Shown piece by piece: positions 9,126 through 15,977 of a stretch of 20,404 nucleotides of DNA. The notes beneath the pieces were generated by a model that saw only the letters and a list, made by a program, of their open reading frames with translations, did not search any database and was not told the DNA's origin. Position 1 is the first letter of the stretch. Every line of letters starts with the position of its first letter. The translations under genes and the position numbers were made by a program. The stretch covers positions 1-20,404 of the forward strand of contig CAIUSQ010000272.1 of assembly GCA_903901905.1 (NCBI GenBank), read 5' to 3'. This DNA is from an uncultured Actinomycetes bacterium. GTDB taxonomy: Bacteria; Actinomycetota; Actinomycetes; Nanopelagicales; Nanopelagicaceae.

Positions 9126-10006
9126 CGTGCGCCTCCTCTGGCGATTAACTCTCTGGCCAAGCGGCGGTATGAAGCCGCTCCACCAGATGAAGTAGCATAT
9201 TTTGTAATTGGTTCTCCAACAACTGTGGTTTCTGGGAAACGAATTGTTTTTGCAATTATTGTTTCAAAGACATCTTCAGGAAACTGTTCTAACAGGCGCT
9301 CTAGAACCTGACGATTATGCGAAGTCTTTTTGTCATACATTGTCGCCAAGATCCCTATTAATCGTAACTCTGGGTTCAAGAAACTTTTTACTTTATCAAG
9401 GTTGCCCTTGAGTTCGATGAATCCATGAAGCGCAAAGTACTCACATTGCATGGGAACAATAACTTCATCTGATGCAACTAATGCATTTATCGTAAGTTGA
9501 CCCATCGTTGGTTGGCAGTCAATCAAAATGACATCGTAGTAATCCTTCAGTGGTGCCAGTGCGCGCTTTAGGTATTGCTGACCTCCAATTTCAGCACCTA
9601 GAGTTGTCTCTGCAGTGCCAAGATCTCTATTTGCTGGCAAGAAATCGAGACCAGCAACTGAAGACTTTAAAACGATGTCATCGACTTTTGCTGTAGGAGT
9701 CATCAAGGCGTAGTAAACAGTTTGCTCTAACGGCAAGGAGTGGGCATTAACGCCGAGACCAAGAGAAAGACCGCCCTGTGGGTCGAAGTCCACCAACAAA
9801 ACACGGCGGCCAAGTTCGGCCAATGCTGCGCCAAGATTTATGGTGCTCGTGGTTTTTCCTACACCGCCCTTTTGGTTGAAGATGGAGATAATTTTTGCGC
9901 TGCCATGGTTAACCAAGGTTGCAGGCGCAGGGAAGTTTTTAGCTTTTTTGCCGAGCAGGTTGGCGGTTGTAGCAACCTCTTCAGCAATTGTCGATTTAGC
10001 GCTCAA
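9122..10006 (-). CDS. ParA/Soj-family ATPase
   Basis: This 294-residue protein is a MinD/ParA-type ATPase. It has a deviant Walker A motif KGGVGKTT at 46-53 (signature Lys46 and P-loop Lys51), the switch DFDPQGGLSLGLG (73-85) and Walker B VILIDCQPTMG (159-169). About 35 extra residues precede the core. The start is TTG 10006, with an AGGAAAGAGG ribosome site eight bases upstream; no in-frame ATG exists near the N-terminus. It is the ParA-like gene adjacent to scpA in actinobacteria (Rv1708 in M. tuberculosis, as I recall), distinct from the ParA of the ParAB operon near the origin. It probably uses ATP-dependent nucleoid binding to position a cargo, which may involve the downstream RHH protein. 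Its own promoter is visible in the divergent region. Confidence 0.92.
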   Translation of the reverse strand: MSAKSTIAEEVATTANLLGKKAKNFPAPATLVNHGSAKIISIFNQKGGVGKTTSTINLGAALAELGRRVLLVDFDPQGGLSLGLGVNAHSLPLEQTVYYALMTPTAKVDDIVLKSSVAGLDFLPANRDLGTAETTLGAEIGGQQYLKRALAPLKDYYDVILIDCQPTMGQLTINALVASDEVIVPMQCEYFALHGFIELKGNLDKVKSFLNPELRLIGILATMYDKKTSHNRQVLERLLEQFPEDVFETIIAKTIRFPETTVVGEPITKYATSSGGAASYRRLARELIARGGAR

Positions 10007-10036
10007 TCTTCAAACCTCTTTCCTGATATAGCCGTG

Positions 10037-10065
10037 AGCCTAGGCGTTACATAGAAAACAGGCAA
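10037..10065 (-). promoter_or_regulatory. sigma70-type promoter for the ParA/RHH operon
   Basis: On the minus strand TTGCCT (10065-10060) and TAGGCT (10042-10037) are separated by exactly 17 bp. Transcription would begin near 10030, giving a leader of about 24 nt that contains the AGGAAAGAGG ribosome site. This is one of the two best full promoters in the window. Confidence 0.6.
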
Positions 10066-10073
10066 GCGTGAAG

Positions 10074-10079
10074 TAGGGT
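10074..10079 (+). promoter_or_regulatory. -10 element TAGGGT for leaderless scpA
   Basis: TAGGGT lies six bases before ATG 10086 and no ribosome site precedes the ATG. The parA promoter is on the opposite strand just upstream, so the 79-bp gap carries divergent, closely packed promoters. Confidence 0.45.
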
Positions 10080-10085
10080 GCGCCA

Positions 10086-10958
10086 ATGGAGATTTCATTA
10101 GAAGAGTCAACCGATGTTAATCCCGCATCGGGTGCTTTCTCTGTCCACCTGGCCAATTTCGATGGCCCCTTTGATCTCTTATTGCAGCTCATTTCCAGGC
10201 ACAAAATGGACGTCACCGAGGTGGCGCTTAGTGCGGTCACTGATGAGTTCATCTCATTTATTCGAGAATTAGAGAGTTCGGGTAAAGGGTGGGAGCTAGA
10301 TCAGGCCACTGAGTTCCTAGTTGTTGCGGCGACTCTTTTAGATCTGAAGGCAGCCCGCCTGCTCCCAAGCGGGGATGTAGAAGACGAAGAAGATTTGGCT
10401 CTGTTGGAGGCGCGAGATCTCTTATTTGCGCGCTTGCTTCAGTACCGTGCCTTCAAGCAGATTGCGGCAACCTTTAGCGAGCGCATCACTGCTGCCGAAA
10501 AGTCCTTTCCGCGGGTCGTGGCCCTAGACCCGGCTCTTTCGGCCCTATTGCCTGAGGTGCTGATCGGGGTGGGAGCAGCCCGTTTTGCCGCAATCGCGGA
10601 GCGAGTTCTCACACCCAAAACCACACCTGTTGTCGCACTAGAACATTTACACTCGGCGATGGTCAGCGTGGCCGAAGAGTCAAAGACCGTGATTCAAGCC
10701 CTTCGAGCCGGGAAAACAGTAAGTTTCAGACATCTAATTTCGGATGCTGACAATACCCTTGTGGTTGTAGCTCGCTTTTTGGCGTTACTTGACCTTTACC
10801 GTCAGGGGGTCTTGCGTTTTGAGCAGGTTATAGCCCTGGGAGAGCTTCAAATAAGCTGGACTGGCAGTTTGGAAGGTGAAGTTGAGATCACCGATGAGTT
10901 CGACATTCCGGTGGTCTTGAATATGCAAGATTCGACAGAAAGTGGCGAGAATGTCTAA
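10086..10958 (+). CDS. scpA: segregation and condensation protein A
   Basis: ScpA is the kleisin subunit that bridges SMC heads and, with ScpB, drives chromosome compaction and segregation. The 290-residue protein has the characteristic N-terminal block NFDGPFDLLLQLISRHKMDV (24-43) that contacts the SMC neck, a conserved LDLKAARLLP segment, a middle helical linker, and a C-terminal winged-helix-like block with LLDLYRQGVLRFEQ. The start ATG 10086 follows a leaderless-type -10 element. The stop overlaps scpB by eight bases. Base composition is richer in G+C than most of the window: hand counts of single 60-base lines range from about 43 % to 65 %, often 50 % or more. The protein shows no truncation. 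Confidence 0.94.
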   Translation: MEISLEESTDVNPASGAFSVHLANFDGPFDLLLQLISRHKMDVTEVALSAVTDEFISFIRELESSGKGWELDQATEFLVVAATLLDLKAARLLPSGDVEDEEDLALLEARDLLFARLLQYRAFKQIAATFSERITAAEKSFPRVVALDPALSALLPEVLIGVGAARFAAIAERVLTPKTTPVVALEHLHSAMVSVAEESKTVIQALRAGKTVSFRHLISDADNTLVVVARFLALLDLYRQGVLRFEQVIALGELQISWTGSLEGEVEITDEFDIPVVLNMQDSTESGENV

Positions 10959-11502
10959 TGTAGAAGTCGAGCGTTCCATTGAGGCGATCCTCATGGTTGT
11001 TGATGAGCCGCTTAACGAAGAAGTCCTGGCTCAAGTTCTCGAGCAGCCCGTTGAGGTAGTGGAGGCTGCTTTAGCCGTTCTAGAGACAAGCTATGAAGAT
11101 CGAGGTTTTTCCCTCCGCAAGATCAATGGGGGATGGCGCTTCTACAGCAATCCCAACTATTCAGCCGTAGTCGAAAAATTCGTCCTAGATGGCCAGCAAT
11201 CGCGTCTAACCCAGGCGGCGCTTGAAACCCTTGCTGTCATCGCATACCGCCAGCCAGTTTCTAGGGCTCGCGTTTCGGCGATCCGCGGCGTGAACGTTGA
11301 AGCGGTTATGAAGACTTTGGTTACCCGTGGCTTGGTGGAGGAATCAGGCCTAGAGCACGAAACAGGCGCGATTTTGTATAAAACGACGAGCTACTTTCTG
11401 GAGCGTTTAGGCTTAAACGCTTTGGATGACTTGCCAGCTCTAGCTCCATACCTTCCAGATCTTGAAGGTTTGGACGAGATTCTCGATTCGCTAACTGACT
11501 GA
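10951..11502 (+). CDS. scpB: segregation and condensation protein B
   Basis: ScpB is a dimeric winged-helix protein that binds the ScpA linker in the SMC-ScpAB condensin. The 183-residue protein begins MSNVEVERSIEAILMVVDEP and contains the family hallmark block TQAALETLAVIAYRQPVSRA (from about residue 86) followed by IRGVNVEAVMKTLVTRGLVE, the second winged helix. I chose ATG 10951, which overlaps the scpA stop by eight bases; an upstream in-frame GTG at 10942 would add three residues. Length is typical. Like scpA it is GC-rich for this window, for example about 58 % in the line at 11221. It ends 13 bases before the hairpin in the rluB leader. Confidence 0.93.
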   Translation: MSNVEVERSIEAILMVVDEPLNEEVLAQVLEQPVEVVEAALAVLETSYEDRGFSLRKINGGWRFYSNPNYSAVVEKFVLDGQQSRLTQAALETLAVIAYRQPVSRARVSAIRGVNVEAVMKTLVTRGLVEESGLEHETGAILYKTTSYFLERLGLNALDDLPALAPYLPDLEGLDEILDSLTD

Positions 11503-11515
11503 CCCCTGGGCTAAC

Positions 11516-11542
11516 CTATCCTCCTGACTGTCGGGAGGATAG
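11516..11542 (+). promoter_or_regulatory. 9-bp hairpin that buries the rluB ribosome site
   Basis: CTATCCTCC (11516-11524) is perfectly complementary to GGAGGATAG (11534-11542), with a nine-base loop. The 3' arm contains the GGAGG Shine-Dalgarno sequence (11534-11538), six bases before the rluB ATG at 11545. TATCCT (11517-11522) and TAACCT (11512-11517) also resemble -10 elements. Transcripts starting from them would lack most or all of the 5' arm and leave the ribosome site open. Readthrough transcripts from scpB would fold it shut unless ribosomes ending at 11502 interfere. Confidence 0.5.
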
Positions 11543-11544
11543 CC

Positions 11545-12258
11545 ATGGCCCAAGTGAGGCTTAACAAAATAATTGCCGATGCCGGTGTTACTAGCAGGCG
11601 CGGAGCAGATGAACTAATCGAATCAGGTCGAGTAAGCGTCGACGGTGTCGTCATTCGCGAGATGGGAAGCAAGTTTGACCCTACCATCTGTGAGGTAATG
11701 GTAGATGGTGAGACAATTAAGCGTACTTTGTCTAAGAGTTATTTAGTACTTCATAAACCTAAGGGTGTTTTGTCAACCATGTTTGATCCAGATGGCCGCC
11801 CCTCTTTAGATGACTTTATTGATCTTCGAAAGGAACGGCTTTTTCATGTTGGCCGCCTGGACAAGGATTCTGAAGGGCTAATTCTGCTTACAAATGATGG
11901 GGATTTAACATTCCGCGCAACCCATCCGTCTTTTGGGCTAGAGAAAACCTACATCATCGAATTCGACGGGGTTCTGCCTCAGGGCATAGACAAGATTCTT
12001 CTTAAGGGAGTTGAGCTCGAAGACGGGATGGGCCGTGTCTTAAGCTATAGGCAGATTTCACCTAGGTGGATCGAGGTCTCGATACATGAGGGCCGCTATC
12101 ACATTATCAGGCGATTGATGGAGGCGGTTGGTGTGGACGTTCTCCGATTAGTCCGAACGAAATTCGGCCCCATCTCTTTGGGGGATACACCTGAAGGGCG
12201 ATGGCGGGACCTTAACAAAACAGAATTGCTTAATCTACAAAGAGCTTTAAATCTTTAA
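11545..12258 (+). CDS. rluB: 23S rRNA pseudouridine synthase, RluB family
   Basis: This family isomerises a specific uridine to pseudouridine in rRNA, in RluB near the peptidyl-transferase centre. The 237-residue protein has an N-terminal S4 domain (VRLNKIIADAGVTSRRGADE, 4-23) and an RsuA/RluB-type catalytic domain with the nucleophile D106 in HVGRLDKDSEGLILLTNDGD (101-120). The conserved LEKTYIIEF and EGRYHIIRRLMEAVG blocks are present; many relatives have EGRNRQVRR at the latter position. It follows scpB by 42 bases, the usual actinobacterial order. Translation may be controlled by a hairpin in the leader. RluB is preferred over RsuA or RluE by context and size, but the exact target cannot be shown from sequence alone. 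Confidence 0.92.
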   Translation: MAQVRLNKIIADAGVTSRRGADELIESGRVSVDGVVIREMGSKFDPTICEVMVDGETIKRTLSKSYLVLHKPKGVLSTMFDPDGRPSLDDFIDLRKERLFHVGRLDKDSEGLILLTNDGDLTFRATHPSFGLEKTYIIEFDGVLPQGIDKILLKGVELEDGMGRVLSYRQISPRWIEVSIHEGRYHIIRRLMEAVGVDVLRLVRTKFGPISLGDTPEGRWRDLNKTELLNLQRALNL

Positions 12259-12380
12259 CTTGTTTAATCTTTATATACATTAGCAGAAAATATCTATAAA
12301 ACGATATACCAATTTTACCTGTCTCATTTGTCTATATATCTACTTAGTGTAAGAAGAATCAGCCTACAAAGGTCTCTAAT

Positions 12381-12449
12381 ATGGATTTATCGATAATAAT
12401 CGCATATTTAGATCGCGTGCTGACAGACCTCATTCAGTCACGTCAATAG
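12381..12449 (+). CDS. possible 22-residue amphipathic peptide
   Basis: ATG 12381 is preceded by AAAGG (12368-12372) at an eight-base spacing and is followed by 21 more sense codons and TAG. The peptide begins MDLSIIIAYLDRVLTDL and would form one amphipathic helix, with aliphatic residues at 3, 6/7, 10, 13/14 and 17/18 on one side and charged residues on the other. It has one Tyr and no Phe or Trp, so it does not look like an attenuator leader for the downstream aromatic pathway genes. No promoter can be assigned confidently. A 22-codon ORF can easily occur by chance in AT-rich DNA; I list it because the ribosome site and the helix pattern coincide. Confidence 0.22.
   Translation: MDLSIIIAYLDRVLTDLIQSRQ
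12416..12442 (+). other. bulged hairpin overlapping the small ORF
   Basis: CGTGCTGA (12416-12423) pairs with TCAGTCACG (12434-12442), giving eight base pairs with one bulged base and a ten-base loop. There is no following U-tract, so it is not a standard terminator. It overlaps the 3' end of the possible small ORF. Confidence 0.35.
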
Positions 12450-12504
12450 TAGTAAAGACAGTATGTCGATATACGGTTTAATTTATTTCTAGATTTTCTA
12501 ACCT

Positions 12505-12534
12505 CCCGCCGGATTGAGACAAGGCGGGTATCCT
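12505..12534 (+). promoter_or_regulatory. aroH -10 element with adjoining GC-rich inverted repeat
   Basis: TATCCT (12529-12534) lies six bases before ATG 12541, with no ribosome site, suggesting a leaderless aroH transcript. Immediately upstream, CCCGCC (12505-12510) and GGCGGG (12523-12528) form a perfect inverted repeat around a 12-base spacer. The repeat covers the -35 and spacer region, so it could be an operator; as RNA it could form a hairpin but has no U-tract. Confidence 0.4.
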
Positions 12535-12540
12535 TATCCC

Positions 12541-12903
12541 ATGGCAACGCGTGGGATTCGAGGGGCAATCCAGGTGGAGGCAAATACCTCGACGGAAATA
12601 GCCTCTGGAGTCCAGGAGTTAATTGGCTCTATTCTGAAGTCCAATTCGATTTCACCCTCAGATGTGATCTCGGTTTTCTTTACTTCCACAGCAGATTTAA
12701 CGGCAGCCTTCCCAGCTGCTGCCTGTCGCGAGATGGGTTTTGCCAGCGTCCCCCTCATAGGTTCGGTTGAGGTGTCAGTGCCCAATGCGTTGGATCGTAC
12801 GGTAAGAGCGCTCTTGCTTGTTGAAACTGAGTTGGCTCCCGATCAAATTTCTCACGTTTATCTACGCGGAGCGGCCGCACTTCGTCGCGATATAGCTCAA
12901 TGA
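12541..12903 (+). CDS. aroH: chorismate mutase, AroH class
   Basis: Chorismate mutase converts chorismate to prephenate, the committed step to phenylalanine and tyrosine. The 120-residue protein fits the monofunctional Bacillus AroH fold rather than the helical AroQ fold: MATRGIRGAIQVEANT at the start, then FFTSTADLTAAFPA, and HVYLRGAAALRRDI at the end. The residues R7, R63, E77, R89 and Y107 correspond to catalytic R7, R63, E78, R90 and Y108 of B. subtilis AroH as I recall it; the position of its C75 appears to be Gly here. ATG 12541 is chosen over an in-frame TTG at 12514, which falls inside an inverted repeat upstream of the -10 element. The stop overlaps tyrA (ATGA), so product and next enzyme are coupled. 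Confidence 0.88.
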   Translation: MATRGIRGAIQVEANTSTEIASGVQELIGSILKSNSISPSDVISVFFTSTADLTAAFPAAACREMGFASVPLIGSVEVSVPNALDRTVRALLLVETELAPDQISHVYLRGAAALRRDIAQ

Positions 12904-14000
12904 GCGGGATTACTGGCTCAAAGGAGCCCAAAAGCCAGTTTTCCAAGAGTTTTTCCCAGGTCCGAATAGTCGGATCTGGGCTAATAGGTACGTCTATCGG
13001 TTTGGGCTTGGTTCAACATGGAATTCGAGTTGAAATGATCGATTCAGATCCCAAAATCCAAGCATTAGCCTCGGATTTGATTGGCTCAAAGGTTAATGAG
13101 TCACCTGAGATAGTCATCTTCGCATTGCCCACCAGAGAAATTGAATTGGTCTTGCAGAGAGAATTTAATTTAAACCCAAACTCTACATTTATGGATGTAG
13201 GTAGTGTTAAAACTGAAGTTCTACTAAAGGTTGAATCAATCGCTGGAATGTCCCCGAAATTTGTTCCAAGTCACCCAATGGCCGGGCGCGAAATTGGGGG
13301 AGCTAGTGCAGCAAGAGCTGATCTATTTATTGGACGCAGCTGGGTGGTAACTCCGACACCTTCGACAAACTCTGAATGCACAGAAACTGTGCAGGAATTG
13401 ATTTCTTTGCTTGGGGCTACTCCATTAATCTTGTCGGCCTCAGATCACGATGCCGCAGTAGCCAAGATCTCGCACCTACCTCAAATTTTCTCCTCACTTT
13501 TGGCTAAGCAACTGATCGGCACCAAGCCGGAATGGATGGAGTTATCGGGTCAAGGATTGCGGGATTCAACCAGAATCGCAGCCTCGGATGAGCAGCTTTG
13601 GAAAGAGATAATTTATTCCAACCGCCAGGTTCTCACAGAGCTGTTGAAGGATTTACAGATAGACCTAGAGGCGTTGATTGATAATCTTGAAGATCTTTCT
13701 CACATTGAAAAAATGTTGTTACAAGGTCGTATTGGTCGAGAACTAATTCCAGGCAAGCACGGGGGTAAGGCGCGGGAATACAGTTACTTGCCCATAGTCA
13801 TTGACGATAAGCCGGGACAGCTTGCGGCAATCTTTAACGAGTGTTCAACATTGGGTGTCAATGTTGAGGATTTGGTAATCGAACACTCGCCTGGCCAACT
13901 AAGCGCACTAATAACGTTGGCTCTTTCGGCCGTTGATGCACGCAAATTATCTGATCATCTTGGCGCAATTGGTTGGAACGTTCATCCAATTCGCAATTAG
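12900..14000 (+). CDS. tyrA: prephenate dehydrogenase with C-terminal ACT domain
   Basis: TyrA oxidatively decarboxylates prephenate to 4-hydroxyphenylpyruvate, the tyrosine precursor. The 366-residue protein has the NAD-binding loop VRIVGSGLIGTSIGLGL (21-37) and the substrate-site motifs VPSHPMAGREIGGA (122-135, with H125) and KISHLPQIFSSLLA (189-202, with H192). A C-terminal ACT domain begins near residue 297 (LPIVIDDKPGQLAAIFNECS and on), which usually binds an amino acid for feedback control. The ATG overlaps the aroH stop, so chorismate mutase and TyrA form a two-gene pathway unit. The same aroH-tyrA-cmk-der order occurs in Streptomyces as I recall. Use of prephenate rather than arogenate cannot be proved from sequence. 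Confidence 0.92.
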   Translation: MSGITGSKEPKSQFSKSFSQVRIVGSGLIGTSIGLGLVQHGIRVEMIDSDPKIQALASDLIGSKVNESPEIVIFALPTREIELVLQREFNLNPNSTFMDVGSVKTEVLLKVESIAGMSPKFVPSHPMAGREIGGASAARADLFIGRSWVVTPTPSTNSECTETVQELISLLGATPLILSASDHDAAVAKISHLPQIFSSLLAKQLIGTKPEWMELSGQGLRDSTRIAASDEQLWKEIIYSNRQVLTELLKDLQIDLEALIDNLEDLSHIEKMLLQGRIGRELIPGKHGGKAREYSYLPIVIDDKPGQLAAIFNECSTLGVNVEDLVIEHSPGQLSALITLALSAVDARKLSDHLGAIGWNVHPIRN

Positions 14001-14003
14001 AAG

Positions 14004-14009
14004 TAGGCT
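14004..14009 (+). promoter_or_regulatory. -10 element TAGGCT for leaderless cmk-der
   Basis: TAGGCT begins three bases after the tyrA stop codon (13998-14000) and ends six bases before ATG 14016. A weak -35 candidate TTCATC (13981-13986) is 17 bp upstream. No ribosome site precedes the ATG. A separate transcript start here would decouple the fusion gene from aroH-tyrA. Confidence 0.45.
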
Positions 14010-14015
14010 CATCTC

Positions 14016-15977
14016 ATGGGCATAGTGGTAGCAATAGATGGTCCAAGCGGTGCAGGAAAATCTACCGCCGCTAAGGCGATAGCTCACCGTGCTGGATGGA
14101 ACTATTTAGATACGGGCGCACTTTATCGCGCTGTAACTTGGCTAGCTTTAGAGAATAACTGCGAAGAGGCATTTTCGATTCTGCAGTTATTAAAAGATCA
14201 TCCCATTCGCTTCGAGTCAGACCCAAATTCGCCAAATATCTTCGCCGGAGATGTTCAGATAACTCATTCAATACGTGGGCATTCAGTTACTGAAAATGTT
14301 TCACGGATTAGCGCTATGCCGGAGATTCGAAAAGAACTACTGGCAATTCAACATCGAATCATCGATGCAAGTGAACGCGGAGTGGTTGTCGAAGGTAGAG
14401 ATATTGGAACAGTCGTGGCACCCGATGCGGGATTAAAGATATTTCTGACTGCAGATTTAGATGCAAGGGCAAGACGCCGAGAAGATGAAGTTGAGGATAA
14501 ATCAGTTGATGTCAAAGCCTCATTAGGTTCAAGAGATTCAATCGACTCCACCCGCATTCACTCTCCATTAGCGATGGCAAATGATGCGGTGGAGATAGAT
14601 TCCACAAATTTAGATTTGGAAGAAACGATAGATCGTATTTGGGAAATTCTAAAACAAAGAAATCTTCTTGGACTACCAATAGTTGCGATTTTAGGTCGAC
14701 CTAACGTTGGAAAATCAACGTTGATAAATAGATTTTTAGGCCGTCGAGAAGCGATAGTGGAAGATGTTCCAGGTGTCACTCGTGATCGCGTTAAGTATGA
14801 ATGCGAATGGGGTGGAAGACGCTTCATCATTATGGACACAGGTGGTTGGGAAGCAAAGCCTGATGGAATTTCTGTGCAAGTAAGTGCTGGCTCCGAATTA
14901 GCCATGGCAGATGCTGACGTATTGGCTTTCGTCGTTGATGCGCAGGTTGGCGCATTAGATGAGGATGACATTTTGGTCCAGCATCTACGTAAAGCTAAAA
15001 AGCCAACCATTCTGATTGGAAATAAAGTTGATGGCGAGCGAGAAGAAGCAGAAGCACACAGTTTGTGGAGTTTAGGTTTAGGTGAACCAAGATTTGTTTC
15101 CGCTCTGCATGGTCGCGGAAGCGGTGATTTACTAGATCACATAGTTGCCGTTTTACCTGAAGTTGGTAGAGCGCAAAATCAAGATGGCTATCGAAAAGTC
15201 GCTTTGATCGGTAGACCAAATGTTGGAAAGTCTTCCTTGTTTAATGCGATTGCGGGGGAGTCGCTTTCAATTGTTGATGATGCAGCAGGTACAACTCGTG
15301 ATCCCGTGGATTCACTTCTTGAGTTTGGTGGATCGGTTTGGCGATTTATCGACACAGCCGGCTTAAAAAAGAGAGCTAATCAGGATTCTGGAACAGATTA
15401 TTACGCATCACTTCGCACAACTACTGCACTTGAACGTTGTGAAGTAGCAGTGGTTGTTTTAGATGCATCCGAACCAATTACCGAACAAGATCTTCGAGTT
15501 ATCACAATGGTTGAAGAGGCAGGCAAGGCCATGGTGATCGTCATGAACAAGTGGGATTTAGTTGATGAAGATCGGCGCACTGCACTAGATAGAGAGATAG
15601 ATCGCCACTTGGATCAGGTTGAGTGGGCACAGAGAGTTAACATCGCCGCCAAAACTGGTTGGCATAGGGATCGCCTGGCACCGGCTTTGCGCACTGCACT
15701 CGATAGCTGGGAGCGACGAGTCCCTACGGCGAAATTGAATTCATTCTTGGGCGCGCTGATAGGCGCCACACCACCGCCAGTTCGAGGTGGCAAGCAGCCC
15801 AAGGTTTACTACGCAACTCAGGCCGGCATCGCTCCTCCGAAGTTTGTTGTATTTTCGAGTGGATGGATCGAGGCGTCCTACCGCCGCTTTATTGAAAGAC
15901 GTTTACGTGAGGAGTTCAAGTTCCCTGGAACTCCAGTGCAAGTTGCGATTCGAGTAAAGGAAAGAGACAACCAGTGA
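14016..15977 (+). CDS. cmk-der: bifunctional cytidylate kinase / GTPase Der
   Basis: One 653-residue frame fuses two essential proteins usually encoded by adjacent genes. Residues 1 to about 215 are cytidylate kinase, which phosphorylates CMP and dCMP: P-loop GPSGAGKST (9-17), [13 protein letters not shown], and [20 protein letters not shown] (125-144). Residues 221-653 are Der (EngA), a double GTPase for 50S subunit assembly: first domain G1 GRPNVGKS (227-234), DTGG (274-277), NKVD (336-339); second domain G1 GRPNVGKS (399-406), DTAG (446-449), NKWD (511-514); then a KH-like domain to the end. The linker is only a few residues (about 214-220), so neither partner is truncated. Such fusions are annotated in some other actinobacteria. 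A GTGA overlap links it to pgsA. Confidence 0.95.
   Translation: MGIVVAIDGPSGAGKSTAAKAIAHRAGWNYLDTGALYRAVTWLALENNCEEAFSILQLLKDHPIRFESDPNSPNIFAGDVQITHSIRGHSVTENVSRISAMPEIRKELLAIQHRIIDASERGVVVEGRDIGTVVAPDAGLKIFLTADLDARARRREDEVEDKSVDVKASLGSRDSIDSTRIHSPLAMANDAVEIDSTNLDLEETIDRIWEILKQRNLLGLPIVAILGRPNVGKSTLINRFLGRREAIVEDVPGVTRDRVKYECEWGGRRFIIMDTGGWEAKPDGISVQVSAGSELAMADADVLAFVVDAQVGALDEDDILVQHLRKAKKPTILIGNKVDGEREEAEAHSLWSLGLGEPRFVSALHGRGSGDLLDHIVAVLPEVGRAQNQDGYRKVALIGRPNVGKSSLFNAIAGESLSIVDDAAGTTRDPVDSLLEFGGSVWRFIDTAGLKKRANQDSGTDYYASLRTTTALERCEVAVVVLDASEPITEQDLRVITMVEEAGKAMVIVMNKWDLVDEDRRTALDREIDRHLDQVEWAQRVNIAAKTGWHRDRLAPALRTALDSWERRVPTAKLNSFLGALIGATPPPVRGGKQPKVYYATQAGIAPPKFVVFSSGWIEASYRRFIERRLREEFKFPGTPVQVAIRVKERDNQ

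Larger units (their letters stand above)
12259..12540. other. AT-rich intergenic region before aroH
   Basis: This 282-base gap is the largest in the window and is clearly poorer in G+C than its neighbours, roughly 30 % by eye over 12259-12500. It contains a possible 22-residue ORF (12381-12449), a bulged hairpin (12416-12442), two copies of the octamer CGATATAC (12302-12309 and 12467-12474), and a GC-rich inverted repeat next to the aroH -10 element (12505-12528). No tRNA, terminator or mobile-element remnant is recognised. It could encode a small RNA, or be non-functional filler left after gene loss. Confidence 0.6.

Noticed and set aside
12381..12449. Attenuator leader peptide for aroH-tyrA
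   Set aside because: The possible peptide has one Tyr and no Phe or Trp, and no terminator/antiterminator pair with a U-tract follows.
12981..13150. Frameshift or break in tyrA or the preceding aroH
   Set aside because: Both frames are intact with all family motifs; the ATGA overlap is normal coupling.
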